From an uncultured Sulfitobacter sp. (GTDB taxonomy: Bacteria; Pseudomonadota; Alphaproteobacteria; Rhodobacterales; Rhodobacteraceae): a stretch of DNA of 33,507 nt. The translations under genes were made by a program, and so were the position numbers. The notes beneath the pieces are model-generated. The model did not search any database and was not told where the DNA came from. It saw only the letters and a program-made list of their open reading frames with translations. Location: the NCBI GenBank assembly GCA_937928635.1, contig CALFWM010000093.1, positions 1 to 33,507 of the forward strand. The letters are read 5' to 3'. Each line of letters opens with the position of its first letter. The stretch's first letter is position 1. Positions 1-6,873 of this stretch are shown in pieces.

Positions 1-297
1 CTCACCAGCTTCAGTTATCCCGGCGCATTCCGATTTGACGGCCACAGTATTACAGGCGCGGACCTTACGCCATTCTCTGCCCCGTTGATTGATGCGACGG
101 TGTCCATTTACGCCTCTTACGAGGGTAAAGTTGAACCGCTACCCCCGACAAATACAACAGTTATTGGTCTGTTGGAGACCGGGACGGCGCACAGCCCGTT
201 CAAGCTCCAAACATGGATTTGCCCGCGCTATTACGTGATAACCAAAGCGCAATTGGATGACTTGTTGAACTGCTATAAAGAGGGTGAATGTTTCTAA
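1..297 (+). CDS. C-terminal part of an unrecognised protein (gene starts before the window)
   Basis: The frame is open from base 1 and ends with TAA at 295-297, giving 98 residues of a longer protein. A TTG at 85 could be mistaken for a start, but reading is open upstream and no ribosome binding site is seen there, so I treat it as internal. The visible part contains no membrane segment. It is rich in Thr, Ser and aromatic residues and ends in a short acidic, cysteine-containing tail (LLNCYKEGECF). I do not recognise a family. The gene converges on the minus-strand zapA gene, with about 120 bases between their stop codons. Confidence 0.5.
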   Translation, partial: LTSFSYPGAFRFDGHSITGADLTPFSAPLIDATVSIYASYEGKVEPLPPTNTTVIGLLETGTAHSPFKLQTWICPRYYVITKAQLDDLLNCYKEGECF

Positions 298-374
298 CCC
301 TGCAAAGGTTACTTCACTTGATATAGCCTCCGCAAATCTACCTTCTTGCGCACGACAAAGCCTAACGTCCCTTA

Positions 375-414
375 CAAAAAAGCACAGCCCGCGTTCTATT
401 AAACCGGCGCGGCT
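375..414 (-). terminator. Candidate intrinsic terminator of the zapA operon
   Basis: Read on the minus strand, AGCCGCG (414-408) can pair with CGCGGGCT (393-386) with one bulged base and a 14-nt loop. A short spacer and six T (381-376) follow. The hairpin starts one base after the zapA stop codon. The bulge and the 4-nt gap before the T run make it weaker than a textbook terminator. Confidence 0.5.
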
Positions 415-415
415 C

Positions 416-808
416 TTATGTAGTCGCCTTCTCCTCAACCTCTGCCGCCAGCGATTCCGCCCGCGCGGCCAGTTCTGCCAGCGTGTCCGTCACCGATTGT
501 GGCACCACGGGCACCTCGATGCGTTCGGGTTCAACGGCCACATTGCGCAGACCCGCAAGCTCGGCCTCGCGTTCGGCAAGTTCCGCGCGAACCTCGCCAA
601 TCTTGTCCTCAACAGCGGCGGTTTTATCCGCCAGCAACAGGCCTGCCATCAACAACATCCGGGTTTCAGGCATGCGGCCAACCTGATCAGACAGCACCTG
701 AGCCTCATCATCCAGCATCTTGGCGGCAGAATGCAGATAGCTTTCCTCGCCCTCCTGACAGGCCACTTCAAATTGACGCCCGCCAATCGTGATCCGTACT
801 TCTGGCAT
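416..808 (-). CDS. zapA: Cell division protein ZapA
   Basis: 130 residues, the usual length for alphaproteobacterial ZapA. The N-terminal globular head starts MPEVRITIGGRQFEVAC, followed by the family-typical stretch of YLHSAAKMLDDEA and RMLLMAGLLLADK, then a helical tail (about residues 65-130) rich in Glu, Ala and Leu that fits a coiled coil. ZapA binds FtsZ in the cytoplasm and bundles protofilaments to stabilise the Z ring. Its ATG overlaps the stop codon of the upstream coiled-coil gene by one base (TAATG), so translation is probably coupled. A candidate terminator follows immediately. The 6S RNA gene sometimes found after zapA was looked for and not recognised here. Confidence 0.9.
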   Translation of the reverse strand: MPEVRITIGGRQFEVACQEGEESYLHSAAKMLDDEAQVLSDQVGRMPETRMLLMAGLLLADKTAAVEDKIGEVRAELAEREAELAGLRNVAVEPERIEVPVVPQSVTDTLAELAARAESLAAEVEEKATT

Positions 809-1296
809 TACGCGTCCTCCTGTGTGGGTTGCGTGCCGGCACTTTCCACCAGCGGGGTCAGTGCGGCCAGAATGGCGCTGGCCTCGGCCACATCAGCGGC
901 GCGGGCGGCGCGCAGCCCTTCAAGCTCGGCCAGCATCGCCTTGTTGATCAGATCCGCATCCCCAACACCATCCGCATTGGCCGCGCGCAGCGCTTCGCTC
1001 GCCTCCAACAATTGCTGATTGGCGCGGCGCACCCGTTGCAGTTCAACATCAAGTTGCCCCATGCGGGCCTGACTTTCCTCAACCTCTGCGCGCATATCCG
1101 CCATTTCCGCGTCCGAGCGGGTTTTGAGGGCACGCACCCGGGCGCGCAGCTGTTCATTAGCCACCCGTTCCTCAGCCAATGCCGCTTCTGTCTCCGGGTC
1201 GGGCCCTGCACGTGCCGCGCCAAGCGTATCCACGCCTTTTGCGATGCGGTCCATTGCTGCCGTGATGCGGCCCTGCAATTCGTCGATATCACTCAT
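808..1296 (-). CDS. Coiled-coil protein of unknown function, translationally coupled to zapA
   Basis: 162 residues from the ATG at 1296 (MSDIDELQGRITAAMDRI). A TTG three codons upstream is possible but less likely. Nearly the whole protein is predicted helix: heptad-like Leu/Ala spacing and dense Glu/Arg from about residue 35 to 110 indicate a long coiled coil, followed by an Ala-rich C-terminus. There is no signal peptide or membrane segment. The one-base stop/start overlap with zapA suggests the two proteins are made in step and may act together at the division site, perhaps in a ZapB-like role. That role is inferred from position and shape, not from a recognised domain. Confidence 0.7.
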   Translation of the reverse strand: MSDIDELQGRITAAMDRIAKGVDTLGAARAGPDPETEAALAEERVANEQLRARVRALKTRSDAEMADMRAEVEESQARMGQLDVELQRVRRANQQLLEASEALRAANADGVGDADLINKAMLAELEGLRAARAADVAEASAILAALTPLVESAGTQPTQEDA

Positions 1297-1501
1297 AACA
1301 CTCAATGCTCCCTCAGATACGGAACGTCAGGCGACGCGGCAGATGCCAGTGCGAATCGCCCGACATCCGCCATTTGTGTAATCCTACCCAATGTAGATAC
1401 CAAATGCGCCCCCCCTTTCAATTCAGCACCTTGGAGCGCGAAGTTGATGCTGCGTGCGGCGCATCTGGCCGCGTGGCAAACCGCCCCGCCCCCGGTTTGC
1501 C

Positions 1502-1529
1502 TTGAACTTTGTGAAGTGGCTGGTATGCA
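1502..1529 (+). promoter_or_regulatory. Possible tkt promoter in the divergent intergenic region
   Basis: TTGAAC (1502-1507) and TATGCA (1524-1529) are separated by 16 bases and lie about 55 bases before the tkt start. The match to a sigma-70 promoter is modest. The rest of the 286-base gap between the coiled-coil gene and tkt shows no gene or strong repeat; it must also hold the promoter of the zapA operon on the other strand. Confidence 0.3.
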
Positions 1530-1582
1530 CAGGCCAAACGCCGCCCGACTCCCTTATTTTTCCATAAAAGGACGCCTGCACC

Positions 1583-3601
1583 GTGGATCTTTCAGCTCTT
1601 GCCTCTGCCCATCCTGATCACTGGTCCAAGGCCACCGCCATCCGCGCCCTGACGCTGGATGCGGTTGCTGCCGCCAACTCCGGCCATTCAGGCATGCCGA
1701 TGGGCATGGCGGACGTTGCAACCGTTTTGTTTGAAAAACACCTGAAGTTTGATGCGACCAACCCGACCTGGCCGGATCGAGACCGGTTTATCCTCTCCGC
1801 CGGGCACGGCTCCATGCTGCTTTATTCCCTGCTGCACCTTGTGGGTGACGCGCAATTCCCGCTGGAGGAGATCAAGAATTTCCGTCAGATGGGCTCACGC
1901 ACTGCGGGCCACCCCGAAAACTTTTTGGCTGACGCAATTGAAACCACGACCGGCCCGCTGGGTCAGGGCATTGCCAATTCAGTTGGCTTTGCCATGGCAG
2001 AGGAAATCCAGCGTGCGACCTATGGTAAAAAAGTCGTCGATCACCGCACTTACGTGATCGCGGGTGATGGGTGCCTGATGGAAGGTGTCTCGCAGGAAGC
2101 AATTACGCTGGCCGGGCGTCACAAGCTCAGCAAGCTGACCGTTTTGTGGGACAACAACAACATCACCATTGACGGGCCCGTTACCTTGTCGGACGTCACT
2201 GATCAGGTTGCACGTTTTAAGGCCGCGCAGTGGCACACCATTGAAATTGACGGGCACAACCCAGATGAAATTGACGCGGCCCTGAGCGAGGCCGCCAAGA
2301 GCGATCTGCCCACCATGATCGCCTGCAAAACCCATATCGCGCTGGGGCATGCTGCCCAAGACACCTCCAAAGGGCATGGGGCGCTGACGGACGCGGATCA
2401 AATGGCCGCCGCGAAAAAGTCCTATGGCTGGACAACCGGGCCGTTTGAAGTACCCGCCAATGTCAAATCCGCATGGGAAGCAATTGGCAAACGGGGCGCC
2501 GCAAAGCGCGAAGCCTGGGAAGAGCGGTTTGACGGCATGTCGCGCGGCAAGCGCGAGACATTCAACCGCGCCCTGACCCTTGAGGCCCCCAAAAAGCTGA
2601 GTGCGACGATCAAGGCGTTCAAAAAACAGATGTCCGAAAGCGCGCCAAAACTGGCCACGCGGTCGGCCTCTGAAAAAGTGCTGGAAGTGATCAACCCGAT
2701 CATGCCCGAAACCGTTGGCGGCTCTGCCGACCTGACGGGGTCAAACAACACCAAGACCTCTGATCTGGGCGTGTTTGACACGGACAACCGCAAGGGGCGT
2801 TACGTCTATTGGGGGGTGCGCGAACATGGCATGGCAAGCGCGATGAACGGTATGGCGCTGCACGGCGGCATCCGCCCCTATGGCGGCACGTTCATGTGTT
2901 TCACCGATTATGCGCGCCCTGCCATGCGTCTGGCCGCACTCATGCAAATCCCGTCTGTATTTGTCATGACCCATGACAGCATCGGTCTGGGCGAAGATGG
3001 CCCAACCCACCAGCCGGTTGAACACCTTGCCATCAGCCGGGGCACGCCAAACACCTATGTGTTCCGCCCCTGTGACACGGTTGAGACCGCCGAAAGCTGG
3101 GAACTGGCGCTGAGCATGAAAAACAGCCCCTCTGTGCTGGCCTTGACCCGTCAGGGCCTGCCCCATCAGCGCCACGAGCATAAAAACACCAACCTGACCG
3201 CGCGCGGTGCCTATGTGCTGGCGGATGCGGAAGGGTCCAAACGCCAGGTCATTCTGATCGCCAGCGGTTCGGAAGTGCACGTGGCGATGGCCGCGCGCGA
3301 GGCGTTGCAGGCAGAGGGGATTGGGTGCCGCGTGGTGTCGATGCCCTGCATGGAGCTGTTTGCGGAGCAGGACGAGGCCTACCGCAAACGCGTGCTGCCC
3401 GGTGGCGCGGTGCGCGTCGGGGTTGAGGCGGGCGTGCGACAGGGCTGGGATCAATGGCTGCTGGGCGAGCGTGGCAAGTTTGGCAAGGCGGATTTTGTGG
3501 GCATGGATCGCTTTGGGGCCTCTGCCCCGGCGGGTGAATTGTTCGAAAAATTCGGCTTTAGCGCGGAAAACGTTGCGGCAACTGCCAAGGCACTGCTGTG
3601 A
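1583..3601 (+). CDS. tkt: Transketolase
   Basis: 672 residues, full length for bacterial transketolase. It transfers two-carbon ketol units between sugar phosphates in the pentose phosphate pathway, using thiamine diphosphate and a divalent metal. The diphosphate-binding motif GDGCLMEG starts at residue 161 and runs on to LWDNNN. The pyrimidine domain carries VREHGMASAMNG, with the catalytic Glu at residue 414, and the loop HDSIGLGEDGPTHQPVEHLA. The C-terminal domain is complete. The start is GTG at 1583 with an AAAAGGAC ribosome binding site about 11 bases upstream; the next codons match the conserved N-terminus (HWSKATAIRALTLDAV). Two hairpins follow the stop. Gap genes lie downstream on the same strand, which fits a shared role in triose and pentose metabolism. 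Confidence 0.96.
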   Translation: MDLSALASAHPDHWSKATAIRALTLDAVAAANSGHSGMPMGMADVATVLFEKHLKFDATNPTWPDRDRFILSAGHGSMLLYSLLHLVGDAQFPLEEIKNFRQMGSRTAGHPENFLADAIETTTGPLGQGIANSVGFAMAEEIQRATYGKKVVDHRTYVIAGDGCLMEGVSQEAITLAGRHKLSKLTVLWDNNNITIDGPVTLSDVTDQVARFKAAQWHTIEIDGHNPDEIDAALSEAAKSDLPTMIACKTHIALGHAAQDTSKGHGALTDADQMAAAKKSYGWTTGPFEVPANVKSAWEAIGKRGAAKREAWEERFDGMSRGKRETFNRALTLEAPKKLSATIKAFKKQMSESAPKLATRSASEKVLEVINPIMPETVGGSADLTGSNNTKTSDLGVFDTDNRKGRYVYWGVREHGMASAMNGMALHGGIRPYGGTFMCFTDYARPAMRLAALMQIPSVFVMTHDSIGLGEDGPTHQPVEHLAISRGTPNTYVFRPCDTVETAESWELALSMKNSPSVLALTRQGLPHQRHEHKNTNLTARGAYVLADAEGSKRQVILIASGSEVHVAMAAREALQAEGIGCRVVSMPCMELFAEQDEAYRKRVLPGGAVRVGVEAGVRQGWDQWLLGERGKFGKADFVGMDRFGASAPAGELFEKFGFSAENVAATAKALL

Positions 3602-3617
3602 TCTGAGATGCTTTTTT

Positions 3618-3676
3618 GGCGGATGCGTCCATTTTTTTGGAATATATCCGCCACTTTCGCACCACTTGTGGCGAAA
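3618..3676 (+). terminator. Two adjacent hairpins after tkt, candidate terminator
   Basis: The first hairpin pairs GGCGGAT (3618-3624) with ATCCGCC (3646-3652), with an inner TCCA/TGGA stem around six T. The second, 3655-3676, pairs TTTCG plus CCAC with GTGG plus CGAAA, with a two-base bulge. An alternative pairing of CGCCAC (3649-3654) with GTGGCG (3668-3673) would exclude the first hairpin. There is no clean T tract after either stem, so termination is inferred from position. Confidence 0.4.
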
Positions 3677-3840
3677 ATACGCCTATCGCGGGAATTCTTC
3701 TGGAGGCGCTTGCCCGAATAAACGAAATGTTAATGAATGTGATGGAGGCTGACTAGAACGCCGCCGAATGCCTCATACATTGGTTTTGTAGCGCAGACAA
3801 CCTGCGATGCCTTAATCAACGAAACGTGGAAGGGTGCAAT

Positions 3841-4026
3841 ATGTCACTAGGATACATGATGAGCGCGACCAGCTTCGCCATTCTTTGTTCGGTGATTTGG
3901 CTGGGCCTTGGGCATTCCTTCTTCTCCGCCTTCACGCTTTACTTCTTTTCTGGCCAGATGGCGATGTTTGCGCTTTTGGGCCGGGCGATGGTACGTTTCA
4001 ACCGGGCTGAACTGCCGCTGGTTTAG
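3841..4026 (+). CDS. Small membrane protein of unknown function (61 aa)
   Basis: I place the start at ATG 3841, because the GGAAGGG at 3827-3833 is a good ribosome binding site for it; an in-frame GTG at 3826 would put that site inside the gene. The protein is very hydrophobic, with two likely transmembrane segments at about residues 8-28 and 30-50, and a short basic tail (RAMVRFNRAELPLV). There is no catalytic motif and I do not recognise a named family. The preceding 239 bases hold only the post-tkt hairpins and presumably this gene's promoter. It faces the DUF808 gene tail to tail. Confidence 0.6.
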   Translation: MSLGYMMSATSFAILCSVIWLGLGHSFFSAFTLYFFSGQMAMFALLGRAMVRFNRAELPLV

Positions 4027-4214
4027 TGGCTGGTGCTGAAACGCCCCAAAGCGGTTCTGACAATTCAAATCATTCCTGCCCCGACTATCTGGCCAAACAT
4101 CCAATAGCTATGGCATGTACTGCCCGTCGTTATTTGCGCGCTCCTGTTCGATATTCTTCCGCTGGGAGATGGGAGCATTCACTTTTCAACATGAATGGTC
4201 TTTACTGCTTCCGA

Positions 4215-4294
4215 CCTTAAACCTGGATCCCCGATACCCTGCCACGCTTCGCGCTTTCGGGACATCGGAGATATATTGTGTTTCAGGTTAAAGG
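4215..4294. repeat. 80-base imperfect inverted repeat between convergent genes
   Basis: The outer arms CCTTAAACCTG (4215-4225) and CAGGTTAAAGG (4284-4294) match at 10 of 11 positions. Inner arms ATCCCCGAT (4227-4235) and ATCGGAGAT (4264-4272) match at 8 of 9, and CCC/GGG pairing continues inside. It lies 14 bases past the DUF808 stop and about 190 past the small membrane gene. It could be a bidirectional terminator, a structured RNA or a small non-autonomous element. The remainder of 4027-4308 shows no gene. Confidence 0.4.
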
Positions 4295-4308
4295 CGGGGC
4301 GCTATACG

Positions 4309-5286
4309 TCACGCAGGTGTCTTGCTGCGAAACACATTGCGCCAGATCGGTGTGATGATCTTTTCCCCGGTGGGGATCAGGGCCAGCCCCAGCAGCACGC
4401 CAAACACGCCATCCAATCCGGCGGTCACAAACCATTCCGTCGCACCCTCAAGCGCCTCGGGGACGCGCTGTGCAACCCAGACGGCGACATCGTGAATGCT
4501 ATTATAGGGCAAGGCAAACCCCATCTCTTTCGCCCCATGCAGAATAATTGAACCACCAACCCATAACATGGCAGTGGTGCCAATAATCGTCAGCAACCGC
4601 AGAAAACCCGGCATGCCTTTGACCAGCCCCCGCCCCGCCGCGCGCGTCAGGCCCAACCGGCCCTTGTTGGCCATGGCAAGGCCCAGATCATCCATCTTTA
4701 CGATCAGCGCAACCGATCCATAGACCGCCACAGTGATCATGATGGCCACGGTCGCAAGCGTGGCCGCCTCCATCCAGAAATTGCTGGGCGGGATCGCAGC
4801 AAGTGAAATGGTCATGATCTCTGCGGACAGGATAAAATCGGTTTTGATGGCCCCGGCGGCCTTTTGCTTTTCCAGATGGGCGGGGTCTTCGGATGCGGCG
4901 TCCTTGTGGGCGTAATCTTCATGCGCCTCACTCAGAGCAAGCGCATGGGCGACCTTTTCCGCCCCTTCAAAACACAGATACGCCCCCCCCAGCATCAACA
5001 ACGGCGCAATCAGCCAGGGCGCAAAGTTGGACAGCAACAGCCCTGCAGGCAGCAAAAACAGCAGCTTGTTGCGCAAGGACCCTTTGGTGATGCGCCAGAT
5101 GATCGGCAATTCACGTTCTGCCCGAAAGCCCTGCACGTATTTTGGCGTCACTGCCGCATCATCAATCACGGCCCCCGCCGCCTTGCTGCCGGCCTTGGCC
5201 GCCTGCCCGATGACATCGTCAACCGACGCGGCCGCAACTTTGGCAATCGCGGCCACATCGTCAAACAACGCGATCAATCCGCTCAT
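4309..5286 (-). CDS. DUF808 family inner-membrane protein (YedI-like)
   Basis: 325 residues from the ATG at 5286; the family N-terminus MSGLIALFDDVAAIAKVAAASVDDV begins exactly there, so the 31 upstream in-frame residues are rejected. A conserved soluble N-terminal part (to about residue 60, including the DDAAVTPKYVQGF segment) is followed by several hydrophobic segments: LLFLLPAGLLLSNFAPWLIAPLLMLGGAYL, a helix after ILSAEIMTISLAAIPPS, two more in the middle, and a C-terminal segment after FVTAGLDGVFGVLLGLALIP. The family sits in the inner membrane; its biochemical function is not established as far as I know. It is transcribed divergently from the first gap gene, sharing a 195-base intergenic region. 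Confidence 0.85.
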   Translation of the reverse strand: MSGLIALFDDVAAIAKVAAASVDDVIGQAAKAGSKAAGAVIDDAAVTPKYVQGFRAERELPIIWRITKGSLRNKLLFLLPAGLLLSNFAPWLIAPLLMLGGAYLCFEGAEKVAHALALSEAHEDYAHKDAASEDPAHLEKQKAAGAIKTDFILSAEIMTISLAAIPPSNFWMEAATLATVAIMITVAVYGSVALIVKMDDLGLAMANKGRLGLTRAAGRGLVKGMPGFLRLLTIIGTTAMLWVGGSIILHGAKEMGFALPYNSIHDVAVWVAQRVPEALEGATEWFVTAGLDGVFGVLLGLALIPTGEKIITPIWRNVFRSKTPA

Positions 5287-5481
5287 GAATTTGCCTTTGT
5301 TTCCACCCTTGCCAAGGAGTGCCACAAATTTAGCGCAATGAACGGGTATAGCAACGCCAACCTTTACCGCTAACACCAACGTTTAACGCTAACATACGGA
5401 AATTTCTTAGTTTTTACTCTTTCAACAGAGCAAAGCCCGGGGATATAGAACAGCCAGACCCCTGCCATAGGACGCGTAATT

Positions 5482-6483
5482 ATGACGATCAAAGTTGGTA
5501 TCAACGGATTTGGCCGCATTGGCCGCTGCACCCTCAGCCATATCTCCGCCTCCGCGCGCGACGATATTGAGGTGGTCAAGCTCAACGCCACAGGCCCGCT
5601 TGAAACAGCAGCCCATCTGATCCGCTATGATTCTGTGCATGGCCGGTTCCCCAACGACATCACCGTTGACGACACTTACATCAACCTGGGGCGCAACGAT
5701 ATTGAAGTCATGTCCACCTACAACCTTGATGAGCTTGATTGGACAGGCTGTGACGTGGTGCTGGAATGCACCGGGCAGTTCAACGATGGCAACAAGGCGA
5801 ACGTGCATCTGGAACAAGGGGCCAAACGGGTTTTGCTGTCCGCACCGGGCAAGAACGTGGACCGCACCGTGGTGTACGGCGTGAACGAACATGAAATGCG
5901 GGCCTCGGACAGGATGATTTCCAATGGGTCCTGCACCACCAATTGCCTCGCGCCCCTGGCCAAGGTGATGCATGAGGCGATTGGCATTGAATCAGGCCTG
6001 ATGACCACCATTCACAGCTATACCGGGGACCAGCCGACACTGGACCGCCGCCACAAGGACCTCTACCGCGCGCGCGCCGCCGCGATGGCGATCATCCCGA
6101 CGTCTACAGGGGCGGCCAAAGCGCTGGGTGAGGTACTGCCGGCCCTCAAAGGCAAGCTCGACGGGACGGCCATGCGGGTGCCCACGCCCAATGTCTCCGC
6201 CGTGGATCTGACCTTTACCGCGTCACGCGATGTGACGGTTGAAGAAGTCAACGCCGCAGCCAAGGCGGCCGCAGAAGGGCCCATGAAAGGCGTGCTGGGC
6301 TATGACCCTGAGCAAAAGGTCAGCATTGATTTCAACCACACCGAAGAATCCTCCATATTCGCACCTGATCAGACCATCGTGGTGGCGGGCCGCACCGTGC
6401 GGGTGTTGGCCTGGTATGACAATGAATGGGCGTTTTCGGTGCGCATGGCGGATGTGGCCGTGGCCATGGGCAAACTGGGCTAA
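5482..6483 (+). CDS. gap: Type I glyceraldehyde-3-phosphate dehydrogenase, paralogue 1 (altered cofactor site)
   Basis: 333 residues. It oxidises glyceraldehyde 3-phosphate to 1,3-bisphosphoglycerate, or runs in reverse. The dinucleotide fold starts INGFGRIGR; the catalytic Cys151 lies in SCTTNC and His178 in HSYTG; the C-terminus has YDNEWAFS. The loop after the second strand reads VKLNATGPLE: Ala36 stands where most NAD-dependent enzymes, and the paralogue at 6874, have Asp. The coenzyme-contact loop reads LDRRHKD (Arg189, Arg190) where classical NAD enzymes have LDLPHKD. Loss of that Asp and gain of positive charge are changes expected to relax NAD preference toward NADP; this is inference. 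The start is ATG 5482 with AGGA about 10 bases upstream. A 47-codon ORF and gap2 follow on the same strand. Confidence 0.94.
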   Translation: MTIKVGINGFGRIGRCTLSHISASARDDIEVVKLNATGPLETAAHLIRYDSVHGRFPNDITVDDTYINLGRNDIEVMSTYNLDELDWTGCDVVLECTGQFNDGNKANVHLEQGAKRVLLSAPGKNVDRTVVYGVNEHEMRASDRMISNGSCTTNCLAPLAKVMHEAIGIESGLMTTIHSYTGDQPTLDRRHKDLYRARAAAMAIIPTSTGAAKALGEVLPALKGKLDGTAMRVPTPNVSAVDLTFTASRDVTVEEVNAAAKAAAEGPMKGVLGYDPEQKVSIDFNHTEESSIFAPDQTIVVAGRTVRVLAWYDNEWAFSVRMADVAVAMGKLG

Positions 6484-6555
6484 ACCAACGGCTGACTTGC
6501 GTGCCGGTGCCACCCCTGCCATATCGGGGGCGCATGCAACCGAAAGCGACCCGAT

Positions 6556-6699
6556 GTGACCAATCCCATCGCCTTTGTCTTAGGCCTGTTCATCCTTGGG
6601 GCAATTGCCGTGGATGTCATGTTATATGGTACAGAGCACCTGATCTTTCTGGGTAAGAAGCTGGCAGAGTTGATCGAATGGATCGCGTTCTGGCGGTGA
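6556..6699 (+). CDS. 47-residue membrane protein between the two gap genes
   Basis: This GTG-started frame was found by direct reading: 47 codons ending TGA at 6697-6699. The product begins MTNPIAFVLGLFILGAIAVD, a convincing single transmembrane segment (about residues 5-24), followed by an amphipathic, basic and aromatic tail (GKKLAELIEWIAFWR). The ribosome binding site is weak (purine-rich GAAAGCGA), so support rests on codon usage, the clean membrane-protein character and the position 72 bases after gap1. I do not recognise a named family. It may be cotranscribed with gap1; twin palindromes begin two bases after its stop. Confidence 0.6.
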   Translation: MTNPIAFVLGLFILGAIAVDVMLYGTEHLIFLGKKLAELIEWIAFWR

Positions 6700-6701
6700 G
6701 A

Positions 6702-6743
6702 CGATTTTTTGAAAAAATCGGCACGAAAATTTCGAAATTTTCG
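6702..6743. repeat. Two consecutive near-perfect palindromes
   Basis: CGATTTTTTGAAAAAATCG (6702-6720) is a perfect 9-bp inverted repeat around one central base. It is followed after three bases by CGAAAATTTCGAAATTTTCG (6724-6743), a perfect 20-bp palindrome. Both are AT-rich with CG caps, unlike the GC-rich surroundings. The pair separates the small ORF from gap2 and could be a terminator, a REP-like intergenic element or a protein-binding site. Confidence 0.7.
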
Positions 6744-6809
6744 GCGCAGCTCTGATCCCTTCCGCTTAAAAAACATTGTATCGGTACTAAAAACCCCCTG
6801 CTTCCCCCG

Positions 6810-6838
6810 TTGACATAGCGCGCCAACAGGCTGTTTCT
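6810..6838 (+). promoter_or_regulatory. Possible gap2 promoter
   Basis: A perfect -35 hexamer TTGACA (6810-6815) lies about 60 bases before the gap2 start. Seventeen bases later the candidate -10 (GTTTCT, 6833-6838) is poor, so this may need an activator or may be chance. Confidence 0.3.
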
Positions 6839-6873
6839 GAAACCAATCGGACATTTGATCAAAAGGTGGCGAG

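Noticed and set aside
298..415. Possible 6S RNA downstream of zapA
   Set aside because: 6S RNA often lies next to zapA, but this gap is only about 118 bases, is partly a terminator-like hairpin, and shows no long interrupted central-bubble duplex.
284..1617. Long plus-strand frames opposite zapA and the coiled-coil gene
   Set aside because: They mirror confident minus-strand genes, have low-complexity Arg/His/Ser content and no ribosome binding sites.
5287..5379. N-terminal extension of the DUF808 protein
   Set aside because: The family starts at MSGLIALFDD (ATG 5286); the 31 upstream residues do not resemble a signal peptide or any known extension.
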